Below are positions 7,076 through 8,017 of a stretch of DNA of 8,017 nucleotides, one piece after another (position 1 is the first letter of the stretch; every line of letters begins with the position of its first letter). The notes under the pieces were generated by a model. The model was not told where the DNA came from. It did no database searches and saw only the letters and a program-made list of their open reading frames with translations. The position numbers and the translations under genes were made by a program. Source of the DNA: an uncultured bacterium (lineage in GTDB: Bacteria; Planctomycetota; DG-23; SLPQ01); the NCBI GenBank assembly GCA_937863625.1, contig CALMGO010000108.1, forward strand, positions 1-8,017, written 5' to 3'.

Positions 7076-7103
7076 TTGACACAAGAGCAGTACGGCCTAT
7101 AAT
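7076..7103 (+). promoter_or_regulatory. Consensus sigma-70 promoter of the pgsA-like gene
   Basis: TTGACA (7076-7081) and TATAAT (7098-7103) match the consensus at all 12 positions, with a 16-base spacer, one base shorter than optimal. A start near 7110 gives a leader of about 44 bases ending in GGGGAG at 7143-7148. This is the strongest promoter-like sequence in the window and implies sustained expression of the downstream gene. Confidence 0.75.
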
Positions 7104-7153
7104 CTCTTGTTTTGGGGCGTTTCGCATTTTGCACACACGAGCGGGGAGTTGTG

Positions 7154-7735
7154 ATGGGACGAGGCGGTCTTCCGAACGCAATTACATTTGCACGGATACT
7201 GCTGAGTCCGCTATTCGTGGCCTTCTTCATCATGGGGGGCGACTACCTTTTTGCGGCGTTTGCGGTGGGGCTGCTGTTTGAGGTAACGGACTTTCTGGAT
7301 GGAGCTCTGGCGCGGTCATGGAACCAGGTGACCGGCTTCGGCAAGATACTGGACCCGCTGGCGGACAGCATAAGCCGGTTTACGATATTCCTGTGCCTTC
7401 TCGGGGGCGGGTACGCCAACGTCTTTGCGGTGGCGCTGATTTTCTACCGCGACGCGATCGTCTCGGCTGTGAGAACATTTGCGGCATATGAGAACGTCAT
7501 CGTTGCGGCAAGGTGGTCCGGGAAACTCAAGGCCGTCTTTCAGAGCATCGGGATCACTGCGGTACTTGTCATCATACTCATGCACAGACACAACCCAGGA
7601 CCCTTCGCGCCTCCCGCGGCGTACGTGACGGCTACGCGCTCCATAGTGTGGGTGGTAGCAGTCACAACGGCGCTGAGCGGAGTAGACTACGTGAAGGCAA
7701 ACTGGGGCCTCATCAGGACATTTGCCCAGCGGTAG
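7154..7735 (+). CDS. pgsA: CDP-alcohol phosphatidyltransferase, probable phosphatidylglycerophosphate synthase
   Basis: A 193-residue integral membrane enzyme that transfers a phosphatidyl group from CDP-diacylglycerol to an alcohol phosphate, probably glycerol-3-phosphate, on the way to phosphatidylglycerol. The full catalytic signature D-x2-DG-x2-AR-x8-G-x3-D-x3-D is present (Asp46, Asp49-Gly50, Ala-Arg 52-53, Gly63, Asp67, Asp71). The N-terminal LPNAITFARILLSPL (6-20) and the later YRDAIVSAVRTFAA plus VAARWSGKLKAVFQ (98-131) resemble PgsA, where RE...R and GKxKTxxQ are usual. Here Asp replaces Glu and Ala replaces Thr. Hydrophobic helices lie at about 13-27, 30-46, 74-97, 131-143 and 163-177. 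ATG 7154 is chosen because GGGGAG lies five bases upstream; a TTG at 7112 opens the same frame but has no support. Other alcohol acceptors (for example inositol phosphate) cannot be excluded. Confidence 0.85.
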   Translation: MGRGGLPNAITFARILLSPLFVAFFIMGGDYLFAAFAVGLLFEVTDFLDGALARSWNQVTGFGKILDPLADSISRFTIFLCLLGGGYANVFAVALIFYRDAIVSAVRTFAAYENVIVAARWSGKLKAVFQSIGITAVLVIILMHRHNPGPFAPPAAYVTATRSIVWVVAVTTALSGVDYVKANWGLIRTFAQR

Positions 7736-7784
7736 ACCGCCGCGCCGCGACGCACAATCCACACCCTCACGCAGTCTCGAATCA

Positions 7785-8017
7785 TTATCGGCCAGGAGCG
7801 GACGGTTCCACCGGCTCAGGCTGTGCAGTCAGCGCGTCCGCCGGCGCGACAAGAGGAGATTCGACGGCTTCAACTGCGGAAGCATCAGCAGGCTTCTGTC
7901 TGGGGACAGGGGCAGTCAGTTTCCTTATCTGGGCATCGAGTTGTCCTCGCAGCCCTGGGCGATGCGGTCAAGCTGAGGGCGCCGGTCGTCAGCAGCGGCG
8001 GCTTTCTTAAGAGTGTC
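7785..8017 (-). CDS. 3' end of an unidentified gene, with an apparent frame break
   Basis: Two minus-strand frames together look like one protein end. From base 8017 one frame reads DTLKKAAAADDRRPQLDRIA and stops at TAA 7927-7925. The frame one base back is blocked upstream by TGA but then reads RGQLDAQIRKLTAPVP and a Pro/Ala/Glu-rich tail (ending PVEPSAPGR) to TAA 7787-7785. Joining them near 7951-7959 gives a continuous charged, helix-like stretch followed by a disordered tail. This requires a -1 shift, or one base missing (for example GGC-TGC from GGC-CTG-C). I see no classic slippery heptamer. It may be a sequencing error, a decayed gene, or a gene that really ends at 7925. I do not recognise the family. 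It converges on the pgsA-like gene, whose stop is 49 bases away, and no terminator hairpin is visible in between. Confidence 0.4.

Noticed and set aside
6953..7084. Extension of ClpX by 44 residues to the first in-frame ATG at 7084
   Set aside because: The extra residues do not resemble ClpX, span the promoter region of both divergent genes, and 423 residues is already the normal length.
7736..7784. Possible terminator between the convergent pgsA-like gene and the right-edge gene
   Set aside because: No inverted repeat with a T run is visible in these 49 bases.
7513..8010. Plus-strand 165-codon frame overlapping the pgsA-like gene end and the right edge
   Set aside because: It overlaps the last third of a clearly coding gene in another frame and has low-complexity composition typical of antisense shadow.

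Overview
This window is a GC-rich, densely coding stretch of an ordinary bacterial chromosome. Enolase, ClpX, a FtsB/DivIC-type division protein and a PgsA-type phospholipid enzyme show it is bacterial. Eno followed directly by a ftsB-like gene, and a GT-C membrane glycosyltransferase, fit a diderm (Gram-negative-like) bacterium. I cannot place it in a phylum from sequence alone. I see no insertion sequences, phage genes, CRISPR repeats, tRNAs or rRNAs.

Layout. Bases 1-1871 (minus strand) carry most of a large polytopic membrane protein of the GT39/ArnT-like type, running off the left edge. A 221-base divergent gap (1872-2092) holds promoter candidates for both flanking genes and a GC-rich leader hairpin in front of eno. 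Enolase (2093-3370, plus) overlaps the start of a FtsB/DivIC-family gene (3355-3861) by 16 bases. That gene converges on, and overlaps by 65 bases, a minus-strand two-gene unit: a class V PLP aminotransferase (4320-5456) followed by a GNAT acetyltransferase of the stand-alone N-acetylglutamate synthase type (3797-4327). These two overlap by 8 bases. Upstream of the unit lies a 224-base gap with a GC-rich hairpin (5457-5680), then clpX (5681-6952, minus). A 201-base divergent gap (6953-7153) carries a consensus sigma-70 promoter for a pgsA-like gene (7154-7735, plus). The right end (7785-8017, minus) is the 3' end of an unidentified gene whose reading frame appears broken by one base.

How the genes relate. 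This is mostly housekeeping: glycolysis (eno), cell division (ftsB-like), amino-acid metabolism (aminotransferase plus acetyltransferase), regulated proteolysis (clpX, without clpP in the window), phospholipid synthesis (pgsA-like) and probable surface glycosylation (GT-C protein). I do not see an undescribed multi-gene system. The points worth a second look are the FtsB homologue with a second membrane helix, the overlapping gene ends, the aminotransferase/acetyltransferase pair with its cysteine cluster, the structured eno leader and the frame break at the right edge.
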